NCBI GenBank assembly: GCA_005877775.1 | Contig: VBOJ01000073.1 | Span: 1-48,387, forward strand | Direction of reading: 5' to 3' | DNA: 48,387 nucleotides | Origin: Nitrospirota bacterium | Lineage (GTDB): Bacteria > Nitrospirota > Nitrospiria > Nitrospirales > Nitrospiraceae | Part shown: in pieces, positions 18,102 through 26,282 of the stretch | How positions within the stretch are numbered: position 1 is the stretch's first letter | Layout of the letters: every line of letters begins with the position of its first letter | The notes under the pieces: generated by a model | The model's database searches: none | Seen by the model: only the letters and a program-made list of their open reading frames with translations | Told to the model about the DNA's origin: nothing | Made by a program: the position numbers and the translations under genes

Positions 18102-19691
18102 TCAGGAACGGCCTCCACCCAGCAGCCAGACCAACGGTTCATTGCCGTGAGCGACATAGTACGTCACGCCGATGATCAGGACGAGGCTCAGCCCTGACGC
18201 CGTCGTCCTGAGGCAGAACTGCCAATGACTCCGACGCCTGTCTGCATCGGTCACAATCCGAGGAATGCTCACCAGCACCGGCACTTTGGTGAAGGCCCGA
18301 AGGTCTTCCACCTTGTGGAATGTCGTATCCCGCTGCTCAGCCAGCAGCACCGCACCAGCGGCCAGTCCAGTGGACAGAATGAGCCCAATCAGGATCAGCT
18401 TGAGGCGGTTCGGTGCAGCGGGAGATTTGGAGGGAATGGCCGAATCCAGGATGCGGAACTGCTCGCCTTTCTGGCGTTGCTCCATGTTCCCCGCGAGTTG
18501 GGCATCTTCGTACCGTTGGAGCAGCGAGTAGTAGAGATCCTTCGTCATCTTGTAGTCCCGCTCCAGCTGCTGAAACTCCTGCTCATGCTGAGGCGACTTT
18601 TCGACCCGCCGTTGGTAGGTGGCGAGGTCCTTCCGCAAGCGCTGTTCTTCGGCCTTCACGGCCTTAAGTTCAGCGTCTACGTCTCGGAGGACCTGCTTCA
18701 GCTCGGTGGGCGAAGTAACCAGCACCGCCGTCTGCGCCGGATCCAGCTTGGCCTCCCGCGCCAGTTCGGTGAGTTTGTGCTCGAGCGCGGCGATCTCCCC
18801 TTTCAACCGGATCACGTCCGGGTGCTTCTCGCTAGCGCGCGTGCGGAGTTCGGTCAACTCCACCCTCGACCGCTCGAGTCGCCCGGGAAGCGTATCGGGG
18901 CCGGAGGCTGCGCCTCTGGCAGAACCGCCCACACTTGCCTCAACCAACTCCTTCGCCAGCTTGTCCCGCCGTTCAGTGATCCGGATCTGATTCTGGCTGT
19001 TCAGGTGAAGATCCGCATTGAGCCCTTGGAGCGTCGCCAGGTTGGCCTGCATCTGTTCCGGCAGCTCGCCCATGTGCCGGTGCTTGAACTCGCTGAGCCG
19101 CCGTTCTTGTTCCTCCTGTCGCCGTTTCATCTCCTCCAACTGGGCTTTGAGGAGCACGACCGTCTCGGTGGCCTGGCGTCCGCGCATCTTCACGTTTGCC
19201 TCGACGTACATCGAAGCCAGTGAGTTGGTGACCTGGGCCACAGTCTCCGGGTCCCTGCCTCGGTAGCTGAGGCTGAAGGCGATCGTGGCGCCCGGGTTGG
19301 CTGTCTGTTGATGCATCTCCTTGAGTTCCAGTTGGATATCGCGACGCATCCGTTCTACCAGCCCCTCCAAGGGGACTCGCCCTCGAAACTCCGGATAGAG
19401 GTTGAAGTGAGTGATCAGGTCCAGAATCCGGGACCGGCTCATGATTTCCTGGCTGATCGTCTGCAGCCGGATTTCAGCCTCGCCGGTGACAGACGCCTTG
19501 ACGAAGGATTCCGGGACCTGCTGATGCTCCACGAGCACAGTGGCAGTCGATCGATAGAGATCCGGCAGGGCCAGGGCGAGACTGACCGTCGCAACAAAGG
19601 GGCCGGCAAAGAGCAGGATCGCCAACCATTTTCGACGATTCCACACCTCGATCAGCCCGTCCCAACCTTTGCGTCTCTGCTTGTCGTCCAT
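18102..19691 (-). CDS. Polysaccharide chain-length determinant (Wzz/GumC-type) protein
   Basis: Two membrane helices (residues about 22-45 and about 430-450, the second with LKLILIGLILSTGLAAGAVLL) bracket a large periplasmic region rich in coiled coil (about 160-400). The overall shape is that of Wzz/GumC co-polymerases. A last helix near residue 500 is an extra feature of the PEP-CTERM-type subfamily. The partner kinase is encoded next, and the export protein precedes it. The protein sets chain length and links the kinase to the export channel. The ATG has GAGGGACGAG upstream. Confidence 0.92.
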   Translation of the reverse strand: MDDKQRRKGWDGLIEVWNRRKWLAILLFAGPFVATVSLALALPDLYRSTATVLVEHQQVPESFVKASVTGEAEIRLQTISQEIMSRSRILDLITHFNLYPEFRGRVPLEGLVERMRRDIQLELKEMHQQTANPGATIAFSLSYRGRDPETVAQVTNSLASMYVEANVKMRGRQATETVVLLKAQLEEMKRRQEEQERRLSEFKHRHMGELPEQMQANLATLQGLNADLHLNSQNQIRITERRDKLAKELVEASVGGSARGAASGPDTLPGRLERSRVELTELRTRASEKHPDVIRLKGEIAALEHKLTELAREAKLDPAQTAVLVTSPTELKQVLRDVDAELKAVKAEEQRLRKDLATYQRRVEKSPQHEQEFQQLERDYKMTKDLYYSLLQRYEDAQLAGNMEQRQKGEQFRILDSAIPSKSPAAPNRLKLILIGLILSTGLAAGAVLLAEQRDTTFHKVEDLRAFTKVPVLVSIPRIVTDADRRRSHWQFCLRTTASGLSLVLIIGVTYYVAHGNEPLVWLLGGGRS

Positions 19692-19717
19692 GGTGCTCGT
19701 CCCTCGCGCCCGCCCGT

Positions 19718-20326
19718 TTACGGCACGACGATGATGTCCCCGGGTTGGAGGAGGAAGTTCTCCCGGGCTCCGGCTCCGTTGGACGACACGACCTTGTTGT
19801 AATTGAAGAGGATCTGTCTCCCGTCCTGGCGGATCACGACGATCCGCCCGCGGGCGGCGAATTCACCGAACCCTTCCGCCAGCGCCAGAACGTCCAGCAC
19901 CGTGGCGCGGCCTTTTAGCTCGTGGCGGCCAGTCCTTTTGACCTCTCCGATCACGGAGACTTTGAAGCTATGCACTTCGCGGACAATGACAGAGACCTCG
20001 GGCGAGGGGACGTATTCGGCCAACTTCTTGATCAGGGCGCTCCGAAGCTGCATGGGAGTTAGGCCAGCCGCCTGGATGTCGTTCACGAGCGGTAAAGAGA
20101 CCTTGCCGTCCGGTCGCACGGGGACAGTCCGGCTGATGGCCGCATTGTTCCAGACGGAAATATCGAGCACATCCTCGGGCCCGATCCGGTAGTCACTCGA
20201 GTCTTGAGTCTGGTCCTGTTCGGGAGCCGGAGCCGGAGCGGGAGTCGGCTGCTGGGCTGCGGCCCGGCTGTCAGGAACCGCCGAGAGGACCATTACCACG
20301 GTACAGAGTAGCCTGAGCATCAGCAT
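19718..20326 (-). CDS. Polysaccharide export protein (Wza type)
   Basis: A signal peptide (about 22 residues) is followed by a Pro/Ala/Glu-rich spacer and then the poly-export motif YRIGPEDVLDISVW. The PES domain reads PVRPDGKVSLPLVNDIQAAG, and SLBB-type strands follow (VIGEVKRTGRHELKG, then LLQPGDIIVVP). These proteins form the outer-membrane or periplasmic part of the channel for capsular or EPS polymer. The ATG at 20326 follows GAGGGGTGCC and sits 22 bp after the outer-membrane-protein stop; the frame opens further up but overlaps that gene. At about 202 residues it is shorter than Wza, like the short exporters of PEP-CTERM loci, and has no lipobox cysteine that I can see. Confidence 0.93.
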   Translation of the reverse strand: MLMLRLLCTVVMVLSAVPDSRAAAQQPTPAPAPAPEQDQTQDSSDYRIGPEDVLDISVWNNAAISRTVPVRPDGKVSLPLVNDIQAAGLTPMQLRSALIKKLAEYVPSPEVSVIVREVHSFKVSVIGEVKRTGRHELKGRATVLDVLALAEGFGEFAARGRIVVIRQDGRQILFNYNKVVSSNGAGARENFLLQPGDIIVVP

Positions 20327-20348
20327 GGCACCCCTCACAGGGCAACCG

Positions 20349-21548
20349 CTATTCCAGATATTCCAGACGTGTTGGATAGGTGAAGACAAGCCCGAACCAG
20401 ACAAGATCGCGCAGAATTTCCACGTTGGTCGCCGTGGAGCCGGTGAGTGGATTGAAACTGCCCTTCTGCAAGTAGAATAGATAGGACATTCTCAAGGCCA
20501 GCTCCTTGGTCATTTGATAGCTACCCTCGAAGTTCACCAAGTAGACCGATGACGTGAAGGTCTGGCTCGTAACCTTAAAGAGGGTCGGCGCGACGCTGAG
20601 GCGAAAATGTTGCAGGGGTTCGAAACTGCCGCTGATGCCATAGCTCTCGGCTGTCGCAGGTCCGCCCTGCCCGACGATCGTGGCGAGGCTGCTGGAGTAA
20701 GTGAACGAGAGTTCCCCGCCTTCCACCTTGTGCTGGATTTTGGCCAAGGCCTCGGGCTTGCTGTCCAGCGCTCCAGCGGTGAAGCGTGGGCCGGCTCGCA
20801 GACTCACTTTGGTTTGCGCCGTGAGATCCCGCGACCATCCAAGTGTGAAGGCATGAGAGGTGGTTGAGCCGAACCCTCCGAATGTGAAATGACGGCCGAT
20901 GTACCCGGGACCCACCGTATCATGGGCTGTGATTCGGCGGTCGAGATCAAGGCTGGTAATGTGAGAATCGATCGAGGTGCCTCCCTGGATCAGGTACTTC
21001 GAGTACAGGTAATCCCCCTTGGCTTTCGTTAAGGAGTCCGGTCTGTATTCGAGAGTAGGATTCGCGGAATAGCTCTCGGCGCGGATACGTCGAACTGCCA
21101 CCCCAGTCCCCGTCAGGGCATTCAGTTCAAAGGGCGTTCTCGTCTGAAAATAGTCTCCTTTGGCCGAGAGCGACAGTGACGGAGACGGCCTGGATTTGAG
21201 CTCGATCGAACCCTGCTGTCGCATCTGGGCGGTGGTCAGCTCCTGATGCTTGTTATAGAACTCCGAGTCGAATGTATAGCGGCCCATGAGGGTCAGGGGT
21301 GTGGATTGGTAGCCGGTCAGTATGTTCGGACTCACGCGCGTAAACCAGTCACCCTGGCGCCGGGAAGAAGGCGAAAAGAACAGGTTGTCGTCGTACACTT
21401 CACCGACAGCGAGCGAAGGGACCACATAAAAGTCCTCCGGAGGTTTGTCCTTCGTAGGTGGCATCTGACTCTTGACGACGGTGGAGGAAAAGACTCCCAG
21501 GAGGACGAATGTCCATGCCACAATCGCCTGCTCCCCCCCGATCCGCAT
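20349..21548 (-). CDS. Outer-membrane beta-barrel protein of the EPS locus
   Basis: After a signal peptide (about 27 residues) the protein alternates polar and hydrophobic residues in strands throughout, and ends with an aromatic-rich strand, the pattern of a transmembrane beta-barrel. Motifs such as DDNLFFSPSSRRQGDWFTRVSPNI match the family of uncharacterised outer-membrane proteins tied to PEP-CTERM EPS loci. It is likely to be the outer-membrane pore or an anchor for the polymer. The gene follows the NusG paralogue by 82 bp and is the first structural gene of the operon. Confidence 0.85.
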   Translation of the reverse strand: MRIGGEQAIVAWTFVLLGVFSSTVVKSQMPPTKDKPPEDFYVVPSLAVGEVYDDNLFFSPSSRRQGDWFTRVSPNILTGYQSTPLTLMGRYTFDSEFYNKHQELTTAQMRQQGSIELKSRPSPSLSLSAKGDYFQTRTPFELNALTGTGVAVRRIRAESYSANPTLEYRPDSLTKAKGDYLYSKYLIQGGTSIDSHITSLDLDRRITAHDTVGPGYIGRHFTFGGFGSTTSHAFTLGWSRDLTAQTKVSLRAGPRFTAGALDSKPEALAKIQHKVEGGELSFTYSSSLATIVGQGGPATAESYGISGSFEPLQHFRLSVAPTLFKVTSQTFTSSVYLVNFEGSYQMTKELALRMSYLFYLQKGSFNPLTGSTATNVEILRDLVWFGLVFTYPTRLEYLE

Positions 21549-21630
21549 GGCCTGTTATGCTCCGCCGCTGGAGAATGATTTTCCACGCGCCCATGTCCCG
21601 GATACTCTTTCAGTTCAATCGCAGTGACAC

Positions 21631-22197
21631 TTAGGCGGCAACCGCGAGGGTACAGTCCACTTCCACCGCCACACTGCGTTGGAACAGATCGATCGAAACG
21701 ACCAAGAGTCCTTTGTTCGGTTTGGTGTGGACCAGGATCCCCTCCACGTCCCTCAGCGGTCCGCTCGTGATCCGCACCCGCTGCCCTGTCCGCAAATAGG
21801 GATACGACAAGGCGGGCACTTTCGCCTCCACCACTTTCTGAATCGTCTCAATCTCAGCGGTAGGAACCACGCCAAGTCGCCCCCACCCACTGCCCAGGAC
21901 GCATACCAAACCTCTAGCTTTGAGGATTTCCGTATAGCGGGGGTGGTCCAAGTCATCGCGCAAGAAGAGATAGCCGGGGAACATGGGGGCAAGGATCCGG
22001 TGTCTGGCCACTCCGCGCCTGGACCAGAGCTCGATCTTAGGCAGAAACATCTCGAACCCTTTGCCTTGGAGATAGTCATGGACCCGCTGCTCGCAGTGAC
22101 TGTGGGTCCAGAGCGCATACCACTGCCCGGCGTCGAGCCTGTGACGCTGGGTGTGGGTGCGGATCAGAGTGTTAAACGGCTCCGGTGCTGTGGTCAT
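21631..22197 (-). CDS. NusG-paralogue antiterminator (RfaH/UpxY/LoaP type)
   Basis: The NGN domain begins with QWYALWTHSHCEQRV and includes FPGYLFLRDDLD. A KOW-type end follows with GQRVRITSGPLRDVEGILV. Specialised NusG paralogues travel with RNA polymerase and suppress termination in long operons; RfaH, UpxY and LoaP all serve polysaccharide or metabolite clusters. Being the first gene of a 22-kb locus fits this role. The frame opens at GTG 22263, but the ATG at 22197 gives 188 residues, close to family length, so I prefer it; neither has a strong ribosome site. A hairpin in the leader (22289-22310) may be the loading signal. Confidence 0.9.
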   Translation of the reverse strand: MTTAPEPFNTLIRTHTQRHRLDAGQWYALWTHSHCEQRVHDYLQGKGFEMFLPKIELWSRRGVARHRILAPMFPGYLFLRDDLDHPRYTEILKARGLVCVLGSGWGRLGVVPTAEIETIQKVVEAKVPALSYPYLRTGQRVRITSGPLRDVEGILVHTKPNKGLLVVSIDLFQRSVAVEVDCTLAVAA

Positions 22198-22288
22198 GAC
22201 CTGTTCAGGTAAGGCTTCGCCCCCTTTGGTTTGGATCTCTTCATCCAACCAAACCGAAAACACGAGTCAGTTATTTGGCGGCCAAGGT

Positions 22289-22310
22289 CCCCAGCCTAGG
22301 CAGGCTGAGG
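22289..22310 (-). promoter_or_regulatory. Leader RNA hairpin ahead of the NusG paralogue gene
   Basis: On the minus strand the RNA would form a 9-bp stem (CCUCAGCCU paired with AGGCUGGGG, one G-U pair) closed by a GCCU tetraloop. It is not followed by a U run, so it is not an intrinsic terminator. It lies about 90 nt upstream of the chosen start of the antiterminator gene. By analogy with the hairpins that recruit LoaP, it could load the NusG paralogue onto polymerase. The stem is seen in the sequence; the function is inferred. Confidence 0.5.
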
Positions 22311-22421
22311 AGCACAACCCCTAAATGAGAAATCCGTGAATGCTGGGCTAGTGATGACCCTGGCCATTTATTCCACGGTGATACTTTTCGCTAGAATTCT
22401 GCTGATCCCCATCACCTGTTC

Positions 22422-22574
22422 TCAGCACGGCGTTGCGGCAGACTTCAAGTCGTCCGTGCTGCGGCATCCGATGCCGGCTGAATCGTAGCCACGGTATTCC
22501 ACCAGCTTCAGGCACTCCATCACGATCGGCACAGCATCTTGATTCCCAAGGAAACCGACGATACCTCCACACAT
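22422..22574 (-). pseudogene. glmS: Remnant of glmS (N-terminus of glutamine-fructose-6-phosphate aminotransferase)
   Basis: The minus strand encodes 50 codons starting with [10 protein letters not shown], then [24 protein letters not shown], then a stop at 22422-22424. Intact GlmS starts MCGIVGY and has [12 protein letters not shown], so the match is strong and includes the catalytic Cys2. An extra Gly sits after Cys2-Gly3. After the conserved part the frame is lost; a neighbouring frame continues with [10 protein letters not shown], like the next part of GlmS, so a frameshift plus truncation is likely. No glutaminase activity is expected. The other 550 residues of GlmS are absent. Confidence 0.7.
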
Positions 22575-22626
22575 AAGCCGTGAACTCCCTCGCAATGAGC
22601 AACTGTGTTTGACAGGAATGTAAAAC

Positions 22627-22663
22627 GCGTGTTAAGGCGTGTTATATGCTCGAAAATATTCGA
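22627..22663. repeat. Short direct repeat and AT-rich palindrome in the intergenic region
   Basis: GCGTGTTA occurs at 22627-22634 and again at 22637-22644, a 10-nt period (one helical turn). It is followed by TCGAAAATATTCGA at 22650-22663, with 5-bp arms. The layout could be an operator for a regulator of the divergent or minus-strand transcript, but no promoter is clear nearby. Confidence 0.3.
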
Positions 22664-22825
22664 AAACGCCTCGGAACACTATCAGCGGAATACCGGAATA
22701 TCGTTGGGGGAAAAACCGGCATTGCTAAGGGGAGAATCCTTTAAAGGCAGGGTAGGACTTTCACTGCTGAATCGCCCAGACGAACAGGTAGACAACCCGG
22801 AACACAATCGCTCTCATGCATATTG

Positions 22826-23026
22826 TTACATCCCTGCAAAACACCCTCGATAGTTAGCAGCCCTTCCTTGTCGCATCGTTGCCATCTGCTTCACTAGTTC
22901 CCCCTCTTCGGCATTGGTGCTAAGCTCGCGGTCCAACCGAACCTCCAGCAAGCAGCCCAGGAGCTTGTTGTAGATCAGGGCCGGCTTGAGACCGATCGCC
23001 TTGAGATCAGTGCAGGTGAGAGAGGG
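22826..23026 (-). pseudogene. Remnant of a CCA-adding enzyme/poly(A) polymerase family gene (C-terminus)
   Basis: The minus strand encodes LTCTDLKAIGLKPALIYNKL, then LLEVRLDRELSTNAEE and LVKQMA. This resembles the conserved C-terminal end of bacterial tRNA nucleotidyltransferase family enzymes (DLIALGLKPGP, then DGE, then E and V). The catalytic head domain is not present; upstream sequence in this frame soon meets a stop. The Gly-Pro-Gly of intact proteins is changed to PAL here, which fits decay. The identification rests on a short segment. Confidence 0.5.
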
Positions 23027-23327
23027 TCTGACGTGCAGACTGATTGTAGACCTATTCGACCAGCGGCGCGCGCACGCCACGAAAACGTGGAAGGGTCAGC
23101 GGACGTTCTGAGAAACGCACGGGGAGAATGGGAAGGTGGAACTCGACATGCAGACTGATGAGGAGGACTCAGGTGAACCGGATTCTTGCGCCAACATGAT
23201 TCGGTCATTCTTGAACATCTGCCCGACGAATTTCGCCTCTTCTCATTTGGCCGGTTGCCCAGACCGCTCCGCCGACAGATAAAACCAGTTGATTTCTTAA
23301 CTAAACCATTCCGAAGGAGGGGTGGCA

Positions 23328-23419
23328 TGGACCTTGCTGAGGCTTTTCAGCCCTCAGGGTTCCTAACACCCAATAATTACGGGCAACTTCACTTTAACCA
23401 GACAGCCTTGGGAGGATAG
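23328..23419 (+). CDS. Possible small ORF (30 codons)
   Basis: An ATG at 23328 follows a strong ribosome site (AAGGAGGGG) and opens a 30-residue frame that begins MDLAEAF. The stop TAG is part of the ribosome site of the exported-protein gene that begins at 23422. The arrangement would let translation of the short frame influence the next gene, as a leader peptide does. No family resemblance is seen, and the product could be chance. Confidence 0.35.
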
Positions 23420-23421
23420 AC

Positions 23422-23730
23422 ATGAAGACCACGACAGCAATCGTTGCTCTCACGGTCACGTTAGGGTTCGGTGCAGCCGCTATTACCCATGCGGCCGATG
23501 GAAAAAAGCCCGCCGCAAAGTTGGACACCAAGCCGGGGCCAGCCTACCAGATGGTGCAGGGGAAGCTGAGCAAGATTGACGGTGATTTTTACGTGGTGGA
23601 AGATTACGAGGGCAAAGAAGTGCGGATCTATGTGAGCAAAGATACGAAGAAGATGAACGGTCCGAAAAAGCCAGGCGATTCCATCAGGGCTGAGATTACG
23701 ATGGGCGGTCACGCGAACTCCATCCAATAA
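23422..23730 (+). CDS. Small exported protein of unknown function
   Basis: The 102-residue product has a clear signal peptide with a cleavage site after THA (near residue 24). The mature part is basic and has a beta-strand pattern (QGKLSKIDGDFYVVEDYEGKEVRIYVS, then GDSIRAEI), like a small OB-fold or DUF5666-type periplasmic domain. The ATG has GGGAGGA ahead of it, and a strong terminator follows. It is likely to be a single-gene transcript. I do not recognise a named family. Confidence 0.8.
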   Translation: MKTTTAIVALTVTLGFGAAAITHAADGKKPAAKLDTKPGPAYQMVQGKLSKIDGDFYVVEDYEGKEVRIYVSKDTKKMNGPKKPGDSIRAEITMGGHANSIQ

Positions 23731-23764
23731 CGGCTCAACGAACGGAGCGAAGGTTCTCTCCCTG

Positions 23765-23795
23765 AATGGGCTGACCTTGCACAGGTCAGCCCATT
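23765..23795 (+). terminator. Rho-independent terminator after the small exported protein gene
   Basis: A perfect 12-bp stem, AATGGGCTGACC with GGTCAGCCCATT, around a 7-nt loop is followed by CTTTT. It lies 35 bp after the stop at 23730. On the minus strand the stem is the same but has no T run, so it serves mainly the plus-strand gene. Confidence 0.85.
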
Positions 23796-23983
23796 CTTTT
23801 GGAAATGCTGGCGAGGGTTGCACCGTGACAGTGATCTCCTGCAGCCCCACGCAACGTCGAGGTAGGACTCTTGTTCCGCTGACGACCTCACATAACCGGC
23901 GCCAAACAAACAGCGACAGCGCAACCATATCTGGTTGTGAGATGCCCTGAGTCCCATCACGAACCTGAATCTCAGCCTCGACT

Positions 23984-24724
23984 TTAGTTGGTTGCCTTCT
24001 TAAAGACAATGTCGCCGTAATACGCCATCGCTGTCTCTCGCGTATTGTCGGTGTCGGTCATGATCGCGACTCCATTGATCATCGACGGTTCATCCCCGAA
24101 CGCCTTCTTGTAGTCCTCGTAAACATTCCGTTCTTCACTGACCCAGGCATTGAGTTTCTCTTTCCCGCTCTCCAGCACGAACATCATGCTCTCCTTCGTG
24201 TAGGGGCTGGGCGCCACCGTGCCCACCGGCGCTTTGCTCTCCCAAATATAATTGATCGCTCCCAGAGGCAACTGTTGCCCATAAATCATCCGATAGGCCT
24301 CTCGCCCGGCCTTCTCGAAAAACCCCACGTTACTGGCATGATACTCAAAGGTGATATACAGCCGTGCAGGGTAGTCGTCTCCCTCCTTGCGGAAGACATC
24401 CCCCTTGCTCAGCACGTTCGCCACCTTCCATCGCCACTGGACGATCGGATACTCCCGAGGATTGATGTTGATCTCCCTGGTGAGACCGGACGACGCTGAC
24501 TCGCTGACAGCTTTCACGGCCAGGGTCCCGTCGTTTTTGACCAGCGAATATTTTGTGTGTCGCGGAATTTTCGGGAAGGTCAGTAGCTTCCATCCGGCCG
24601 GCACCGACTCCCCTTCCCGCCCGGCCGAGAACTTCCCCACTTCAATGACCGCTCCAAACTCTGAATATGCAATCGAGGTCAAAGCAAGCAGCACAACGAA
24701 CGCCCCTGTTGGCTTTTGCAGCAT
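23984..24724 (-). CDS. DUF3047 domain-containing exported protein
   Basis: After a signal peptide (about 22 residues) the 246-residue protein carries the DUF3047 pattern: VPAGWKLLTFPKIPRHTKYSLV, YPIVQWRWKV, ARLYITFEY, then INYIWESKAP and GVAIMTDTDNT. The family has a jelly-roll-like fold and unknown role. The ATG is adjacent to the stop of the MerA-like gene (24725), so they form an operon with the TVP38 gene. Confidence 0.9.
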   Translation of the reverse strand: MLQKPTGAFVVLLALTSIAYSEFGAVIEVGKFSAGREGESVPAGWKLLTFPKIPRHTKYSLVKNDGTLAVKAVSESASSGLTREININPREYPIVQWRWKVANVLSKGDVFRKEGDDYPARLYITFEYHASNVGFFEKAGREAYRMIYGQQLPLGAINYIWESKAPVGTVAPSPYTKESMMFVLESGKEKLNAWVSEERNVYEDYKKAFGDEPSMINGVAIMTDTDNTRETAMAYYGDIVFKKATN

Positions 24725-26266
24725 TTACCTCGTCCAGGAAAACCACTTACTGAGGATGTTTTTTGTCCGTTGGGTGAAGTGGGCCTTGCGCCAGAGGTTG
24801 ACGACTTTCTTGTTGACCTCGGCCTGCGTGGGATAGGGGTGAATAGTCCCCGCAATGATTTTCACTCCGGCGCCGGCCTTCATCAAAACCGAGAACTCAT
24901 TGATCATGTCGCCCGCATGGGCCGCCACGATGGTCGCGCCGAGGATCTTGTCCGTGCCCTTTTGGATGTGGACCCTGGCAAACCCTGTCTCCTGACCATC
25001 CAGGATAGCCCGGTCCACTTCATCCAGTTTGTACGTGTAGGTTTCCACGTCCAGACCCTTGGCTTTGGCGCTTGCCTCATACAACCCCACGTGCGCAATC
25101 TCCGGCTCCGTATAGGTGCACCAAGGAATGATCAGCGAGTCCGTGCTGGCATACCCCAGTCCGAATGGATGCGGGAACAGGGCGTTTTGGATCACGATCT
25201 GCGCCATCGCATCGGCTGTATGGGTGAACTTGAAAGGAAAGCAGATGTCTCCAGCCGCATAGATCCGCGGATTCGTCGTCCGGAGTCGCTTGTTGACCTT
25301 TATGCCATCCTTCAGGTCATACTCGACACCGACTGTTTCCAGTCCCAGTCCCTCCACATTCGGCGCGCGTCCGATCCCGACCAAGATCTCATCCACCACC
25401 AGCTCCTTCATACCTCCGTTCATCGCGTAGTGGACCACTTTCTCGTTGCCACGTCGCTCGATCCGCTGGACTTTCGAATGAAAGACAAAGCAAACTCCGT
25501 CCTTGTTCATCTGTTCCTGGACCACCTCCGCTGCATCCGTGTCCTCCCGAGGAAGGATGTGGCCCGTCATCTCGAACAGGCACACGCGGCTCCCAAAACG
25601 AGCGAACGCCTGGGCCATTTCACACCCGATGGGGCCAGCCCCGATTACAGCCAGACGGGGCGGCAATTCGGTCAGCGTGAAGAGAGTCTCATTGGTCAGG
25701 TAGCCGACCTCCACCGTACCAGGGATGCGAGGGGCCGCGGCGCGAGCGCCAGTGCAGATGGCAGCCTTCTTGAAGACCAAGGTCTTATCTCCAACCTGGA
25801 TCGTGTCCGGCCCTGTGAACCGACCTTCTCCAATGTACACATCCACCCCCAATGACTTATACCGATGAGCTGAATCTGTGTGGCTGATCCGAGCTCGCAG
25901 TTTCCGCATACGTGCCATAGCAGCCGCAAAGTCGTATTTGACACTATCGGGGATGTGCAGGCCGAACTCCTCGGCGTGGCCGACCTCAGCCCAGGCACGC
26001 GAAGCGCGAATGACTCCCTTCGATGGCACGCACCCGACATTCAGGCAGTCGCCGCCCATCAGATGTTTTTCGATCAAAGCCACCTTGGCGCCAAGGGCCG
26101 ACGCAATCGCCGCTGCCACCAGCCCTGCGGTGCCGGCACCGAGCACCACCAGGTTGTATCTGCCTGTTGGCTGCGGATTCATCCAAGCAGGAGGGTGAAC
26201 GTTGTTGACCAACCGTCGGTTGTGCTCGTCGTTCGGCAGGACCGTGACGATCTCGTGAGTGGTCAT
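24725..26266 (-). CDS. MerA-like FAD-dependent dithiol oxidoreductase
   Basis: The 513-residue protein is a class I pyridine-nucleotide-disulfide oxidoreductase. Its FAD motif is VVLGAGTAGLVAA (residues 40-52). The redox disulfide motif GGDCLNVGCVPSK holds Cys74 and Cys79. A second Rossmann motif (AVIGAGPIGCEMAQAFARFG) binds NAD(P)H. The dimerisation domain ends with TIHPYPTQAE, the His-Glu base pair. The C-terminal vicinal Cys pair of true mercuric reductases is absent, so Hg(II) reduction is unlikely. A 30-residue extension precedes the FAD domain. The pairing with TVP38-type membrane proteins recurs in other bacteria, which suggests an envelope-linked thiol or electron-transfer role. Confidence 0.92.
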   Translation of the reverse strand: MTTHEIVTVLPNDEHNRRLVNNVHPPAWMNPQPTGRYNLVVLGAGTAGLVAAAIASALGAKVALIEKHLMGGDCLNVGCVPSKGVIRASRAWAEVGHAEEFGLHIPDSVKYDFAAAMARMRKLRARISHTDSAHRYKSLGVDVYIGEGRFTGPDTIQVGDKTLVFKKAAICTGARAAAPRIPGTVEVGYLTNETLFTLTELPPRLAVIGAGPIGCEMAQAFARFGSRVCLFEMTGHILPREDTDAAEVVQEQMNKDGVCFVFHSKVQRIERRGNEKVVHYAMNGGMKELVVDEILVGIGRAPNVEGLGLETVGVEYDLKDGIKVNKRLRTTNPRIYAAGDICFPFKFTHTADAMAQIVIQNALFPHPFGLGYASTDSLIIPWCTYTEPEIAHVGLYEASAKAKGLDVETYTYKLDEVDRAILDGQETGFARVHIQKGTDKILGATIVAAHAGDMINEFSVLMKAGAGVKIIAGTIHPYPTQAEVNKKVVNLWRKAHFTQRTKNILSKWFSWTR

Positions 26267-26282
26267 CGGCGGACACCCTTTC

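Larger units (their letters stand above)
22198..23327. other. Gene-poor region holding remnants
   Basis: This stretch of about 1.1 kb contains the leader hairpin, the glmS remnant, the repeat and palindrome at 22627-22663 and the CCA-enzyme remnant. Open frames here (for example 22605-22853 on the plus strand) show no family resemblance and no good ribosome site. I could not place a confident promoter for the EPS operon, though it should lie here on the minus strand. Confidence 0.5.

Noticed and set aside
22289-22310. Intrinsic terminator
   Set aside because: The stem has no following U tract on either strand.
22605-22853. Plus-strand 82-codon ORF in the gene-poor region
   Set aside because: It has no ribosome site or family resemblance and its 3' end overlaps the minus-strand CCA-enzyme remnant.
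24725-26266. Mercuric reductase (merA)
   Set aside because: The C-terminal vicinal Cys pair and the N-terminal metal-binding domain are absent, and no mer genes are near; it is MerA-like only in its core.
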